Below are positions 7,892-16,186 of a stretch of DNA of 64,000 nucleotides, one piece after another; positions within the stretch are counted from its first letter, which is position 1, and each line of letters begins with the position of its first letter. The notes below the pieces were generated by a model. The model made no database searches and was not told the origin of the DNA. It saw only the letters and a program-made list of their open reading frames with translations. Source of the stretch: CAZAQK01 sp964535825 (GTDB lineage Bacteria > Pseudomonadota > Alphaproteobacteria > Rickettsiales > SXRF01); contig CAZHUC010000001.1 of assembly GCA_964535825.1 (NCBI GenBank), positions 434,001 through 498,000 on the forward strand, read 5' to 3'. Both the position numbers and the translations under genes were made by a program.

Positions 7892-9874
7892 ATGTCAAAG
7901 CTGCACTCAGTCGCCTGCTCACTGAACGGAACGATCGCCATCCCGGGTGATAAATCGATCTCGCATCGTGCGCTTATTCTTTCTTCGCAGGCATCGGGAA
8001 AAACGCTGATCAAAGGCCTGTTGGAAGCCGATGACGTGATGAATACTGCCAAGGCTCTAGGGCTGCTCGGTATATCCATTACCAAAAGTGGTTCAGCGCA
8101 TTGGCAGGTGCACGGAGTTGGTATTGGCGGGTTAATTGAAAGTCCTTCTGTGCTGGATATGGGAAACTCCGGTACGGCGGCACGTCTGCTCATGGGGCTT
8201 GTTACCCCCTATCCTTTTGCCACCTTCTTTGCCGGTGATGAAAGCCTGAGCAGCCGGCCAATGGCGCGCGTCATGAAGCCGCTGGAGATGATGGGCGCAG
8301 AGTTCACAGCGCATAGCGGCAACCGCTTGCCACTCACACTCAAAGGCACAGCCACACCAGCCGCGATCGATTATGAGCTGCCTGTGGCATCTGCACAGGT
8401 GAAATCTGCCATTATGCTGGCCGCTTTGAATACCAAGGGCGTTACGCGCATTGTTGAGCCCCACCCTAGCCGCGACCATACCGAGAATATGTTGCGCTAC
8501 CTCGGATATGAGGTAACTGTAAAAAAAGAAGGTACAGCCAATGTTATATCGCTGGCGGGCAAACAGATACTGCCGCCGAAGGAGCGTGAGATCATCGTGC
8601 CTTCTGATCCTTCTTCTGCGGCATTCCCTGCGGTAGCCGCCCTCATCTGCCCTAAATCGGATGTATTGCTCAAGAATGTGTGTGTTAATACGCTGCGCAC
8701 AGGGCTTTTTACATCGCTCTATGAGATGGGCGGGCATATTGAATTCATTAACCAGCGCGTAGTGTGTGGCGAACATGTGGCGGATGTGCGGGTTTGTTCC
8801 AGCAAATTAAAAAGTGCGGTCATTGATGCCAAACGCGCCCCTTCCATGATCGATGAATATCTCATACTGGCTGTGGCAGCGGCGTTTGCTGAAGGCGAAT
8901 CCGTGATGCATGGACTAGGTGAGCTGCGTGTGAAGGAAAGTGACCGCCTGAAAGCGATCATCGACGGCCTCACCGCCTGTGGTGTGCAGGCTTTTGCTGA
9001 AGGTGATTCGCTGCATGTCATCGGCAATGGCAAACCTCCAAAGGGTGGTGCGAATATCATCACCAACTTCGATCACCGTGTGGCGATGAGCTTCCTTATC
9101 ATGGGTATGGCCAGTGAACAGCCCGTTACCATAGACGACAGCAGCGCGATCCAGACCAGCTTCCCTGATTTTGTGGCCCTGATGAACAATGCTGGCGCAA
9201 GAATTACTTCTCCCGACAAACAATCTACCAGCAATATAGGACGCCCTATCACCATCGCGGTCGATGGCCCTGCTGCGTCCGGAAAAGGCACGCTCGCCCG
9301 GCGGCTGGCAGAGCATTATGGCTTTGATTACCTTGATACAGGCAGCCTGTATCGCGCCGTGGGTATGAAGCTGGTCTATGGCGGTAAAGACCCGAACGAC
9401 AAGGCGGCTGCCATCGAAGCCGTCAAAACTATCGATGCGGATGACCTTTCCAATCCTCGCCTGCGTCAGGAACGTATCGGCCAGGCAGCATCTATCGTAT
9501 CAGCCTTCCCGGAAGTGCGCGCTGCCTTGCTTGAGTACCAGCAGAATTTTGCCACAGGTCGCAAAGGCGCAGTGCTAGATGGCAGGGATATTGGCACGGT
9601 GGTATGCCCGGATGCTGATTTCAAGTTCTTCATCACCGCCACGCTTTATACCCGCGCCAAGCGCCGCCACAAGGAGCTTGAGGGTGAAGGTATTGAAGTG
9701 GTGTTCGACTCGGTTCTGGAGGATTTACGGGAGCGTGATGAGCGTGATTCCAAGCGAGCGGCCGCCCCCCTCGTCCCGGCGGATGATGCGGTTTTAATGG
9801 ATACCTCAACGCTGGATGCCAGTGAAGTCTTTGAAATGGCTTGTAAAGTCATTAATAACCGTGGTGGCTTCTAG
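7892..9874 (+). CDS. aroA-cmk: Fused 3-phosphoshikimate 1-carboxyvinyltransferase / cytidylate kinase
   Basis: A single 660-codon frame encodes two enzymes. Residues 1 to about 437 are EPSP synthase (shikimate pathway, chorismate supply), with GDKSISHR, GNSGTAARLL, the PSDPSSAAFP motif and the RVKESDR-like LRVKESDRL. Residues from about 449 onward are cytidylate kinase, with P-loop GPAASGKGT, the DTGSLYRAVG motif, LDGRDIGTVV and the RDxRDxxR-type RERDERDSKR. The join is a short Ser/Asn-rich linker (residues about 440-449) with no stop, start or frameshift between the halves. In many alphaproteobacteria aroA and cmk are adjacent separate genes before rpsA; here they are one polypeptide. The cmk half has internal ATGs far inside but none with a convincing Shine-Dalgarno at the domain boundary. 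Confidence 0.93.
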   Translation: MSKLHSVACSLNGTIAIPGDKSISHRALILSSQASGKTLIKGLLEADDVMNTAKALGLLGISITKSGSAHWQVHGVGIGGLIESPSVLDMGNSGTAARLLMGLVTPYPFATFFAGDESLSSRPMARVMKPLEMMGAEFTAHSGNRLPLTLKGTATPAAIDYELPVASAQVKSAIMLAALNTKGVTRIVEPHPSRDHTENMLRYLGYEVTVKKEGTANVISLAGKQILPPKEREIIVPSDPSSAAFPAVAALICPKSDVLLKNVCVNTLRTGLFTSLYEMGGHIEFINQRVVCGEHVADVRVCSSKLKSAVIDAKRAPSMIDEYLILAVAAAFAEGESVMHGLGELRVKESDRLKAIIDGLTACGVQAFAEGDSLHVIGNGKPPKGGANIITNFDHRVAMSFLIMGMASEQPVTIDDSSAIQTSFPDFVALMNNAGARITSPDKQSTSNIGRPITIAVDGPAASGKGTLARRLAEHYGFDYLDTGSLYRAVGMKLVYGGKDPNDKAAAIEAVKTIDADDLSNPRLRQERIGQAASIVSAFPEVRAALLEYQQNFATGRKGAVLDGRDIGTVVCPDADFKFFITATLYTRAKRRHKELEGEGIEVVFDSVLEDLRERDERDSKRAAAPLVPADDAVLMDTSTLDASEVFEMACKVINNRGGF

Positions 9875-9986
9875 CTCGGGTATCAAAAGTCCTTAGGAAG
9901 TGGATAGTTGTCATCATATCTTCATGCACAAGCATAGAAAAATCTGTTTAATTGTGCCTCATTGATAACTTAAGGATAATAGACCG

Positions 9987-10757
9987 ATGGCATTGGATTA
10001 TGATATTTGTACTACGCAAGATGCGCTCTGCAAACGTGCTGCGCAGGAAATTGCTGCATTATTGCGCCGCAAGCCAGAGGCCGTCATTGGTATGGCAACC
10101 GGCGGCACACCAGAACCTATGTATGCCGAGCTTGTACGCATGCACAAAGAAGAAGGGCTGGATTTTTCAAAAGCCACATTCTTCAATCTGGATGAATATG
10201 TAGGCCTGCCGCATAACCACCCTGAATCTTATCATGCCTACATGCAGAAACATTTATTCAGCCATGTGAATGCCGATCCTAAAAAGATCAATATTTTAAA
10301 TGGTATGGCGGATGATACGGATCATGAGTGCCGTGCGTTTGAGGCCAAGATCAAGGCAGCAGGCGGTATAGACCTGCAGATTCTCGGCATTGGCGAGAAC
10401 GGGCATATCGGCTTTTGTGAGCCTGGTACTGCGTTCGATAGCAAAACACACTGTGTTACTTTAACGGACAGCACACGTGAGGCTAATGCCCGCTATTTTA
10501 ATGATGATATCAATCAAGTACCAACCCATGCGCTTAGTATGGGGCTTGATACCATTATGGACGCCAAACGTGTTATCTTACTGGCAAATGGGGCTAAAAA
10601 GGTCGAGGCGATCATAAAAGCACTCACTGAGCCCAAGACCGACCGGTTGCCTGCCTCTGTCCTTCAGGATCACCCTAATGCCCTCTTTCTGATAGATCAG
10701 GTGATAGGCAAAAGTTTGCCAGATCGAAATCAAGGGCAAGCGGTGGGTAAAGCCTAA
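9987..10757 (+). CDS. nagB: Glucosamine-6-phosphate deaminase
   Basis: Converts glucosamine-6-phosphate to fructose-6-phosphate and ammonia, linking amino-sugar recycling to glycolysis. The 256-residue protein has the family landmarks: a MATGGTPEPMY phosphate loop, FFNLDEYVGL with the catalytic Asp, GIGENGHIGFCEPG with the active-site His and Glu, and TLTDSTREANARYF. The Cys in CEPG, where Asn is usual, is a small deviation. The allosteric C-terminal extension of the enteric enzyme is absent, as in most short NagB proteins. Its position between cmk and rpsA interrupts a commonly conserved adjacency. A 112-base gap upstream gives room for its own promoter. The 6-phosphogluconolactonase alternative is disfavoured by the STREANARYF motif. 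Confidence 0.9.
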   Translation: MALDYDICTTQDALCKRAAQEIAALLRRKPEAVIGMATGGTPEPMYAELVRMHKEEGLDFSKATFFNLDEYVGLPHNHPESYHAYMQKHLFSHVNADPKKINILNGMADDTDHECRAFEAKIKAAGGIDLQILGIGENGHIGFCEPGTAFDSKTHCVTLTDSTREANARYFNDDINQVPTHALSMGLDTIMDAKRVILLANGAKKVEAIIKALTEPKTDRLPASVLQDHPNALFLIDQVIGKSLPDRNQGQAVGKA

Positions 10758-10816
10758 TAAAACACTTGCTTTCCTGCGGTTTATCATTACAAATGACGGC
10801 CTATTTAACCATAGAC

Positions 10817-10848
10817 CGGAACGCCCGCCAGAGTTCCGTTTGAATTTT
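10817..10848 (+). terminator. Hairpin plus T-rich tail after nagB (putative terminator)
   Basis: A perfect 6-bp stem, cggaac (10817-10822) with gttccg (10833-10838), encloses a 10-base loop and is followed by tttgaatttt. It lies 60 bases after the nagB stop. The T-run is interrupted, so efficiency is uncertain; it would separate nagB from rpsA transcription. Confidence 0.4.
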
Positions 10849-10887
10849 ACATAAACCCGGAATGGCTCGGCGGCATTTCACAACCCC

Positions 10888-10927
10888 TCGGCTCTTTGTC
10901 ATTTTGAGCCGAATGCGGTAACCCCGC
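10888..10927 (+). promoter_or_regulatory. Tandem hairpins in the rpsA leader
   Basis: Two inverted repeats sit just before the rpsA Shine-Dalgarno. The first is a 7-bp stem, tcggctc (10888-10894) with gagccga (10906-10912), with an 11-base loop. The second is gcgg (10915-10918) with ccgc (10924-10927). S1 is known to autoregulate its translation through leader structure in other bacteria; a similar role here is inference. Confidence 0.35.
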
Positions 10928-10944
10928 TAGCTCAGGATGACTCT

Positions 10945-12705
10945 ATGACCGAAGAAAATAGGAAAAATATGGCTAAAAGTGCAGCAGCGCTGGCTAATTT
11001 CGAAGTTGAAGATTTTGGCGCGTTATTTGAAGAATCAGTAAAAGAATCTGGCAAGAACGAAGGTTCAGTTGTAACCGGCGTGATCGTTGCGATCGAAAAA
11101 GACGTTGTGATCGTTGACGTGGGCCTGAAATCAGAAGGTCGCATTCCACTGCGTGAATTCTCTGTTGGTGGTGCAACCCCAGAACTCCGTGCTGGTGATG
11201 AAGTAGAAGTATTCCTTGAAAAGATCGAAAACAAAAATGGTGAAGCGATCCTTTCTCGTGAGAAAGCACTTCGTGAAGAAGCATGGTTCAAACTTGAAAA
11301 AGCATGTGCGAAGAACGAGCGCGTTGAAGGCGTTATCTTCGGCCGCGTTAAAGGTGGTTTCACTGTGGACATTCAGGGCGCAGTTGCGTTCCTTCCTGGT
11401 TCACAGGTTGATATTCGCCCAGTGCGCGATGTTGGCCCATTGATGAATGTGCCACAACCATTCCAGATTCTGAAAATGGACCGCAAGCGTGGCAATATCG
11501 TTGTATCTCGCCGTGCGATCCTCGAAGAATCTCGCGTTGAACAACGTGACCAGCTGCTTTCTAAAATTGCAGAAGGTCAGGTGCTCGACGGTATGGTGAA
11601 GAACATCACCGATTACGGTGCGTTCATTGATATGGGCGGTATCGACGGTCTCCTCCACGTTACCGATATCTCATGGCGTCGTATCAGCCATCCATCAGAA
11701 GTGCTGAGCCTCGGTCAGACCATTAAAGTGATCGTGACCAAATTCGACCAGAACACCAAGCGCGTTTCACTCGGTATGAAACAGCTTGAAAGCAACCCTT
11801 GGCAGGGTGCTGACACCAAGTATCAGGTTGGTACGAAACTGTCTGGCAAGATCACCAACATCACCGATTACGGTGCGTTCGTTGAACTCGAACCAGGTAT
11901 CGAAGGCCTCGTACACGTATCTGAAATTTCATGGGTGAAGAAGAACGCTCATCCTTCCAAGCTAGTTTCTGTTAGCCAGGAAGTGAATGTTGTTGTTCTC
12001 GATATCGATGCATCAAAACATCGTATCTCTCTCGGCATGAAGCAGTGCGAAGAGAACCCTTGGGCAAAATACGCTACCAAAGTGAACGTGGGCGATGTGA
12101 TCGAAGGTGAAATTCGTAACATTACGGATTTCGGCTTGTTCATTGCGCTTGATAACGAGATCGATGGCCTCATCCACCACTCTGACCTGAGCTGGTCTGA
12201 AGCGGGTGATGTGGCGATCAAAAACTACAAGAAAAGCGATGTGATCAAAGCCAAGATCCTTGCTATCGATGTAGAAAAAGAACGTATCAGCCTCGGCGTG
12301 AAGCAGCTTGAAAATGATCCATTCGAATCTGAATTCGAAGGCATCAAAAAAGGCGCGGTCATGACCTGCACCGTGTCTGAAGTGAATGATGATGGCATCA
12401 CTGTAAAAGTGACCGACAACATCAACAGCTTCATCAAGAAGAGCGAGCTTGCGCGTGAACGCCAGGAACAACGTCCTGATCGTTTCGCAGTGGGTGACCG
12501 TGTGGATGTAAAGATCACCACACTGGATCTTGCTTCTCGTAAAGTAAGCGCTTCTATCAAAGCTCTTGAAGCAGATGAGCACAAAAAAGCGATCGCTGAG
12601 TACGGCTCAACCGATAGCGGTGCATCACTGGGTGACATTCTGGGCGCAGCCTTGAATGAAGCTAAAGAGAAGCCAACTAAGAAAAGCAAAAAAGCCAGCT
12701 CTTAA
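10945..12705 (+). CDS. rpsA: 30S ribosomal protein S1
   Basis: RNA-binding ribosomal protein that docks mRNA on the small subunit. The 586-residue product carries six S1 (OB-fold) repeats. The motif NITDYGAF, with variants such as NITDFGLF, recurs at the start of repeats 3, 4 and 5, and each repeat ends in a KRVSLGMKQ-like strand. The C-terminus is Lys-rich. An AGGA Shine-Dalgarno (around 10933) lies at a suitable distance from the ATG at 10945; a second in-frame ATG at 10969 is possible but has no better ribosome site. Codon use is noticeably cleaner than in the neighbours, as expected for a highly expressed gene. Confidence 0.97.
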   Translation: MTEENRKNMAKSAAALANFEVEDFGALFEESVKESGKNEGSVVTGVIVAIEKDVVIVDVGLKSEGRIPLREFSVGGATPELRAGDEVEVFLEKIENKNGEAILSREKALREEAWFKLEKACAKNERVEGVIFGRVKGGFTVDIQGAVAFLPGSQVDIRPVRDVGPLMNVPQPFQILKMDRKRGNIVVSRRAILEESRVEQRDQLLSKIAEGQVLDGMVKNITDYGAFIDMGGIDGLLHVTDISWRRISHPSEVLSLGQTIKVIVTKFDQNTKRVSLGMKQLESNPWQGADTKYQVGTKLSGKITNITDYGAFVELEPGIEGLVHVSEISWVKKNAHPSKLVSVSQEVNVVVLDIDASKHRISLGMKQCEENPWAKYATKVNVGDVIEGEIRNITDFGLFIALDNEIDGLIHHSDLSWSEAGDVAIKNYKKSDVIKAKILAIDVEKERISLGVKQLENDPFESEFEGIKKGAVMTCTVSEVNDDGITVKVTDNINSFIKKSELARERQEQRPDRFAVGDRVDVKITTLDLASRKVSASIKALEADEHKKAIAEYGSTDSGASLGDILGAALNEAKEKPTKKSKKASS

Positions 12706-12725
12706 AAAAGCTAGTTGATAGTTGT

Positions 12726-12779
12726 GGGTTGATGGTTGATGGTGTATAAACACCCGCGATCATCAACCCTTTCTATTTC
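12726..12779 (+). terminator. Compound hairpin after rpsA (putative terminator)
   Basis: A 9-bp outer stem, gggttgatg (12726-12734) with catcaaccc (12761-12769), encloses a smaller ggtg/cacc stem (12741-12744/12751-12754) and is followed by a pyrimidine-rich tail. The left side is built from short gttgat repeats. It covers an alternative upstream ATG of sppA (12736), which argues against that start. Confidence 0.45.
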
Positions 12780-12783
12780 AGCC

Positions 12784-13701
12784 ATGGCAATCAACGCAGA
12801 CACCCTCCTCGATCGTTTATATCTCAAGGCACAAATTTCACGCTGGCGTCTTCTGGCCGTCGTGTTTGGCATTATTGCACTCATCGTATTCTTTGACAGG
12901 AATTCCCTGAACTCACCCATCGAAGGTGATTTTGTTGCACGCATCACATTCGACAGCATCATTTTGGACGACAAGAAAATCTATGACCTGATCGATGAGG
13001 TGGCCGAGAATCCGCGTGCCAAAGCTGTGATCGTATGGCTGGATACACCAGGTGGCAGTGCTGTTGCCGGCGAAGAGATATTCATTCGCCTGAGAGAACT
13101 CTCAAAAGGTAAACCGGTTGTTGCTGTAATGCGCTCTGTGGCTGCCTCTGCTGGTTATATGGTGGCATTAGGCACGGATCATGTGATCGCGCGTGAAGGC
13201 ACGATAACGGGCTCTATCGGGGTGCTCATGGAAAGCTTTGAAGCCACTGAACTGGCCGATAAGTTAGGTATCAAGCCGGTCATCATCAAAACCTCACCAC
13301 TGAAAGCCGCCCCTAACCCGCTGGAAAAGACCTCTCCTGAGGCTGAGCGCGTGATCCAGGAAGTGATCAATGATTTCTATGGCCGCTTTGTGGATATGGT
13401 GGCAGAACGCCGTAAATTACCCCGGGAGCGTGCCCTGGCGCTGGCAGATGGCCGTGTTTATAGCGGGAAAAAAGCCCTGGAATATAAACTAATAGATGCT
13501 ATCGGGGGCGAGCAGGAGGCTATGGCCTGGCTTGTCAAGCAAAGAAAGATAAAGCCTAAGCTGGATATAAAAGACATCAAAATAGACGATAAAACGGGCT
13601 TTTTTGACCAATTGGCCGAATCTACAAGCAAAATATTTTTCAATTCTAAGAGCATAGGGCTTGACGGGATTGCTGCTATATGGCATCCTGACATCCATTA
13701 A
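12784..13701 (+). CDS. sppA: S49 family signal peptide peptidase (SppA, short form)
   Basis: Membrane-bound protease that degrades cleaved signal peptides. The ATG at 12784 gives 305 residues beginning MAINADTLLDRL. A longer frame from 12736 would run through a hairpin that looks like the rpsA terminator, so the later start is preferred. One transmembrane helix (about residues 21-39) anchors the N-terminus, with the catalytic domain outside. The nucleophile is the Ser in VAASAGYMVA (about residue 122), followed by GTITGSIGVLM. The Lys general base is probably in the KTSPLK segment downstream, as in the 36-kDa SppA type. The family occurs next to rpsA and ihfB in many alphaproteobacteria. Confidence 0.9.
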   Translation: MAINADTLLDRLYLKAQISRWRLLAVVFGIIALIVFFDRNSLNSPIEGDFVARITFDSIILDDKKIYDLIDEVAENPRAKAVIVWLDTPGGSAVAGEEIFIRLRELSKGKPVVAVMRSVAASAGYMVALGTDHVIAREGTITGSIGVLMESFEATELADKLGIKPVIIKTSPLKAAPNPLEKTSPEAERVIQEVINDFYGRFVDMVAERRKLPRERALALADGRVYSGKKALEYKLIDAIGGEQEAMAWLVKQRKIKPKLDIKDIKIDDKTGFFDQLAESTSKIFFNSKSIGLDGIAAIWHPDIH

Positions 13702-13725
13702 TCGTTTTACTTCAAGGGCATGTCT

Positions 13726-14025
13726 ATGACAAAATCTGAACTTATCCTGAGGCTCTCTAAAAAGTACCCACACCTGTATCAGCGCGACATTGAAACGCTG
13801 GTAAATACCATTTTTGGTGATATTTCAGACACTCTTGTTGAGGGTGGTCGTGTTGAACTTCGTGGCTTTGGCGCTTTCTCTATCCGTAAGCGCGAAGCTC
13901 GCAAGGCACGCAACCCTAAGAACGGTCAGGAAGTTAATATCGGTGAGCGTTTCGCCATTTATTTCCGTACCGGTAAAGAACTGCGCGAGCGCATCAATAA
14001 GCCCTCCGTTATCGTTCGCAATTAA
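13726..14025 (+). CDS. ihfB: Integration host factor beta subunit
   Basis: HU/IHF-family DNA-bending protein that pairs with IhfA. Two ATGs occur, at 13720 and 13726. The second is preferred because it has AGGG at a normal spacing and gives the canonical MTKSELI N-terminus (99 residues). The family signature is intact: RVELRGFGAFSIRKREARKA followed by RNPKNG at the DNA-intercalating beta arm. The C-terminal GKELRERIN helix is standard. It follows sppA by about 25 bases and precedes lapA by 4 bases, the typical alphaproteobacterial sppA-ihfB-lapA-trpF arrangement. Confidence 0.95.
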   Translation: MTKSELILRLSKKYPHLYQRDIETLVNTIFGDISDTLVEGGRVELRGFGAFSIRKREARKARNPKNGQEVNIGERFAIYFRTGKELRERINKPSVIVRN

Positions 14026-14029
14026 TTAA

Positions 14030-14374
14030 TTGTTCTCCAAGCTATTACGCACAGCTAGAACCATATTCATAGCGTGTGTTTCGCTGTTGTTCATTGTGTT
14101 CGCGGCCAGCAACCATGAGGTGGTGAGCCTGAGCCTGTTCCCTCTCTCCTACGCCATTGATCTTCCGGCATTCCTGCTGGTCATACTCAGTATATTCGCA
14201 GGGGCGTTGATAAGTCTGGTGGTGGTAAGCGGCAGGCTCAGCAATATGAAATTGCAATATCTTTCTGAAAAAAAACGGGCGCATACACTGGAAACAGAAC
14301 TCAAAGGTTTGCGCGCAAAACAAACCTCTATGTCCACACTGCCCGACATCACCTCCAATGACACGTCGCGTTAA
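14030..14374 (+). CDS. lapA: LapA domain (DUF1049) inner-membrane protein
   Basis: A 114-residue protein with two transmembrane helices (about residues 10-28 and 46-66) and a C-terminal coiled-coil-like cytosolic segment rich in Lys and Glu. This is the layout of LapA/YciS, which in enterobacteria is linked to LPS assembly control. The start is a TTG (14030) four bases after the ihfB stop; no ATG precedes the first helix. The tail overlaps the trpF start by 17 bases. The role in this organism is inferred from family membership only. Confidence 0.8.
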   Translation: MFSKLLRTARTIFIACVSLLFIVFAASNHEVVSLSLFPLSYAIDLPAFLLVILSIFAGALISLVVVSGRLSNMKLQYLSEKKRAHTLETELKGLRAKQTSMSTLPDITSNDTSR

Positions 14375-14984
14375 GATCTGCGGGCTGAAGGATGCCACGC
14401 ATATCCAGTCAGCTGTATCAGCGGGCGCAGATCTCGTTGGGTTCGTACACTATCAGAAGTCACCACGTCATATCGAACTAGCAGATATTTCTAAGCTTAT
14501 ACGCAACCTGCCAAAGCATGTTGCATCCGTACTGGTGACTGTAAACCCAACGGATGACTGGCTGGATTCCATAGATTTTCCTGTAAGCTATTTGCAGCTT
14601 CACGGCGATGAATCCCCAGCGCGTGTACAAGAGATAAAAGCAAAGCTGCCGCATATAAAAATTATCAAGGCCATCGCTGTAAGTAATGCCAAGGATATTG
14701 AGGCTGCAGACGCCTATCTTAACTGCGTTGACATATTGCTATTTGATACGAAGGTAGAAAATATGCATGGTGGCAGCGGCAAAACGTTTGATTGGTCTTT
14801 GCTAAAGAACAAAAATATCTCCATGCCATGGATACTTTCCGGAGGGCTGAATATACACAATATCAAAGAGGCCATTTCCCAAACCAATACAGCCATCGTG
14901 GATGTATCTTCTGGTGTTGAAAGCTCTGCAGGTGTAAAAGATGCAGCATTGATAAAACAATTCATTGAAGCGGTGAAGAACTGA
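14358..14984 (+). CDS. trpF: Phosphoribosylanthranilate isomerase
   Basis: Third enzyme of the tryptophan branch, isomerising N-(5'-phosphoribosyl)-anthranilate. The 208-residue TIM barrel has VKICGLKD at the N-terminus with the catalytic Cys, LQLHGDES with the His-Gly-Asp/Glu turn, LLFDTKV with the general acid Asp, and SGGLN plus VDVSSGVES for phosphate binding. It overlaps lapA by 17 bases and trpB by one base (the A of TGATG), so trpF-trpB-trpA form one translationally coupled unit. trpE, trpD and trpC are not in this window. Confidence 0.95.
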   Translation: MTRRVKICGLKDATHIQSAVSAGADLVGFVHYQKSPRHIELADISKLIRNLPKHVASVLVTVNPTDDWLDSIDFPVSYLQLHGDESPARVQEIKAKLPHIKIIKAIAVSNAKDIEAADAYLNCVDILLFDTKVENMHGGSGKTFDWSLLKNKNISMPWILSGGLNIHNIKEAISQTNTAIVDVSSGVESSAGVKDAALIKQFIEAVKN

Positions 14985-16186
14985 TGAAACTGAACCTTGC
15001 AGGCCCTAACAAAGACGGTCATTTTGGTCATTATGGTGGCCGTTATGTGGCGGAAACCTTGATGCCGCTTATCCTGCAGGTGGAAAAGGCCTATTATGCA
15101 GCTAAACTCGATCCTGAGTTCAAGAAGGAGCTGGATTATTATTTTGAACATTACATCGGCCGGCCTAGCCCGCTGTATTTTGCTTCCCGCCTGACCCAGC
15201 ATTGCAAAGGCGCAAAAATTTATTTCAAACGCGATGAGTTGAACCATACCGGCGCGCATAAGATTAATAACTGCATTGGTCAGGCATTGCTTGCGAAGCG
15301 TTTGGGTAAAAAACGCATCATCGCAGAAACCGGCGCGGGGCAGCATGGTGTTGCTACTGCCACTGTATGCGCTCTCTTCGGCCTTGAATGTGTGATCTAT
15401 ATGGGCGCTAAGGATATTGAGCGCCAATCACCCAACGTATTCCGCATGAAGCTGCTGGGCGCAGAGCTCAGGCCTGTACATGCCGGTTCAAAATCGCTGA
15501 AAGATGCAATGAACGAAGCACTGCGTGACTGGGTGACCAATGTTGATAACACCTATTACCTTATCGGCACGACGGCAGGCCCACACCCTTTCCCTGAAAT
15601 GGTACGGGATTTCCAGTCTGTCATTGGTCGTGAGACGCGTGAGCAAATGCAAAAGGCAGAAGGTCGCCTGCCGGATACACTGGTGGCCTGTATCGGTGGT
15701 GGCTCAAATGCTATCGGCCTTTTCCACCCCTTCCTTGCTGATGAGAATGTAGGGCTTATTGGTGTAGAAGCAGCGGGACACGGATTAGACAGTGGCGAGC
15801 ATGCCGCCTCCATAACCCAAGGCAAGCCCGGTGTACTGCATGGCTGCCGCACCTACCTGCTTCAGGATGATGACGGGCAGATCAAAGAAGCGCATTCCAT
15901 TTCTGCCGGGCTTGATTACCCGGGCATTGGCCCGGAACACGCATGGCTGCATGACAGCAAACGTGTGAATTATGTGAGTGTTACGGATGATGAAGCGCTG
16001 CAAGCATTCCAGGCCGTCTCCAAATTAGAAGGCATCATCCCTGCCCTTGAACCATCCCACGCGCTGGCACATGTGCTGAAAATAGCACCTGATCTGCCGG
16101 CCAATCACCTGATGGTGGTGAATCTCTGCGGCCGTGGCGATAAAGATATACTTACCGTGGCAAGCGCACTGGGAGTAACGCTGTGA
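14984..16186 (+). CDS. trpB: Tryptophan synthase beta chain
   Basis: Condenses indole with serine using pyridoxal phosphate. The 400-residue protein shows the HTGAHKINN motif with the Schiff-base lysine, the ETGAGQHGVAT motif that closes over substrate, and the GGGSNA phosphate-binding loop. Length and motif spacing match TrpB1 proteins that work in a complex with TrpA. It sits between trpF and trpA with overlapping stops and starts at both ends, implying stoichiometric expression. Confidence 0.97.
   Translation: MKLNLAGPNKDGHFGHYGGRYVAETLMPLILQVEKAYYAAKLDPEFKKELDYYFEHYIGRPSPLYFASRLTQHCKGAKIYFKRDELNHTGAHKINNCIGQALLAKRLGKKRIIAETGAGQHGVATATVCALFGLECVIYMGAKDIERQSPNVFRMKLLGAELRPVHAGSKSLKDAMNEALRDWVTNVDNTYYLIGTTAGPHPFPEMVRDFQSVIGRETREQMQKAEGRLPDTLVACIGGGSNAIGLFHPFLADENVGLIGVEAAGHGLDSGEHAASITQGKPGVLHGCRTYLLQDDDGQIKEAHSISAGLDYPGIGPEHAWLHDSKRVNYVSVTDDEALQAFQAVSKLEGIIPALEPSHALAHVLKIAPDLPANHLMVVNLCGRGDKDILTVASALGVTL

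Noticed and set aside
12736..12783. Upstream start for sppA adding 16 residues
   Set aside because: The added segment runs through a hairpin that looks like the rpsA terminator and is not typical of the family.
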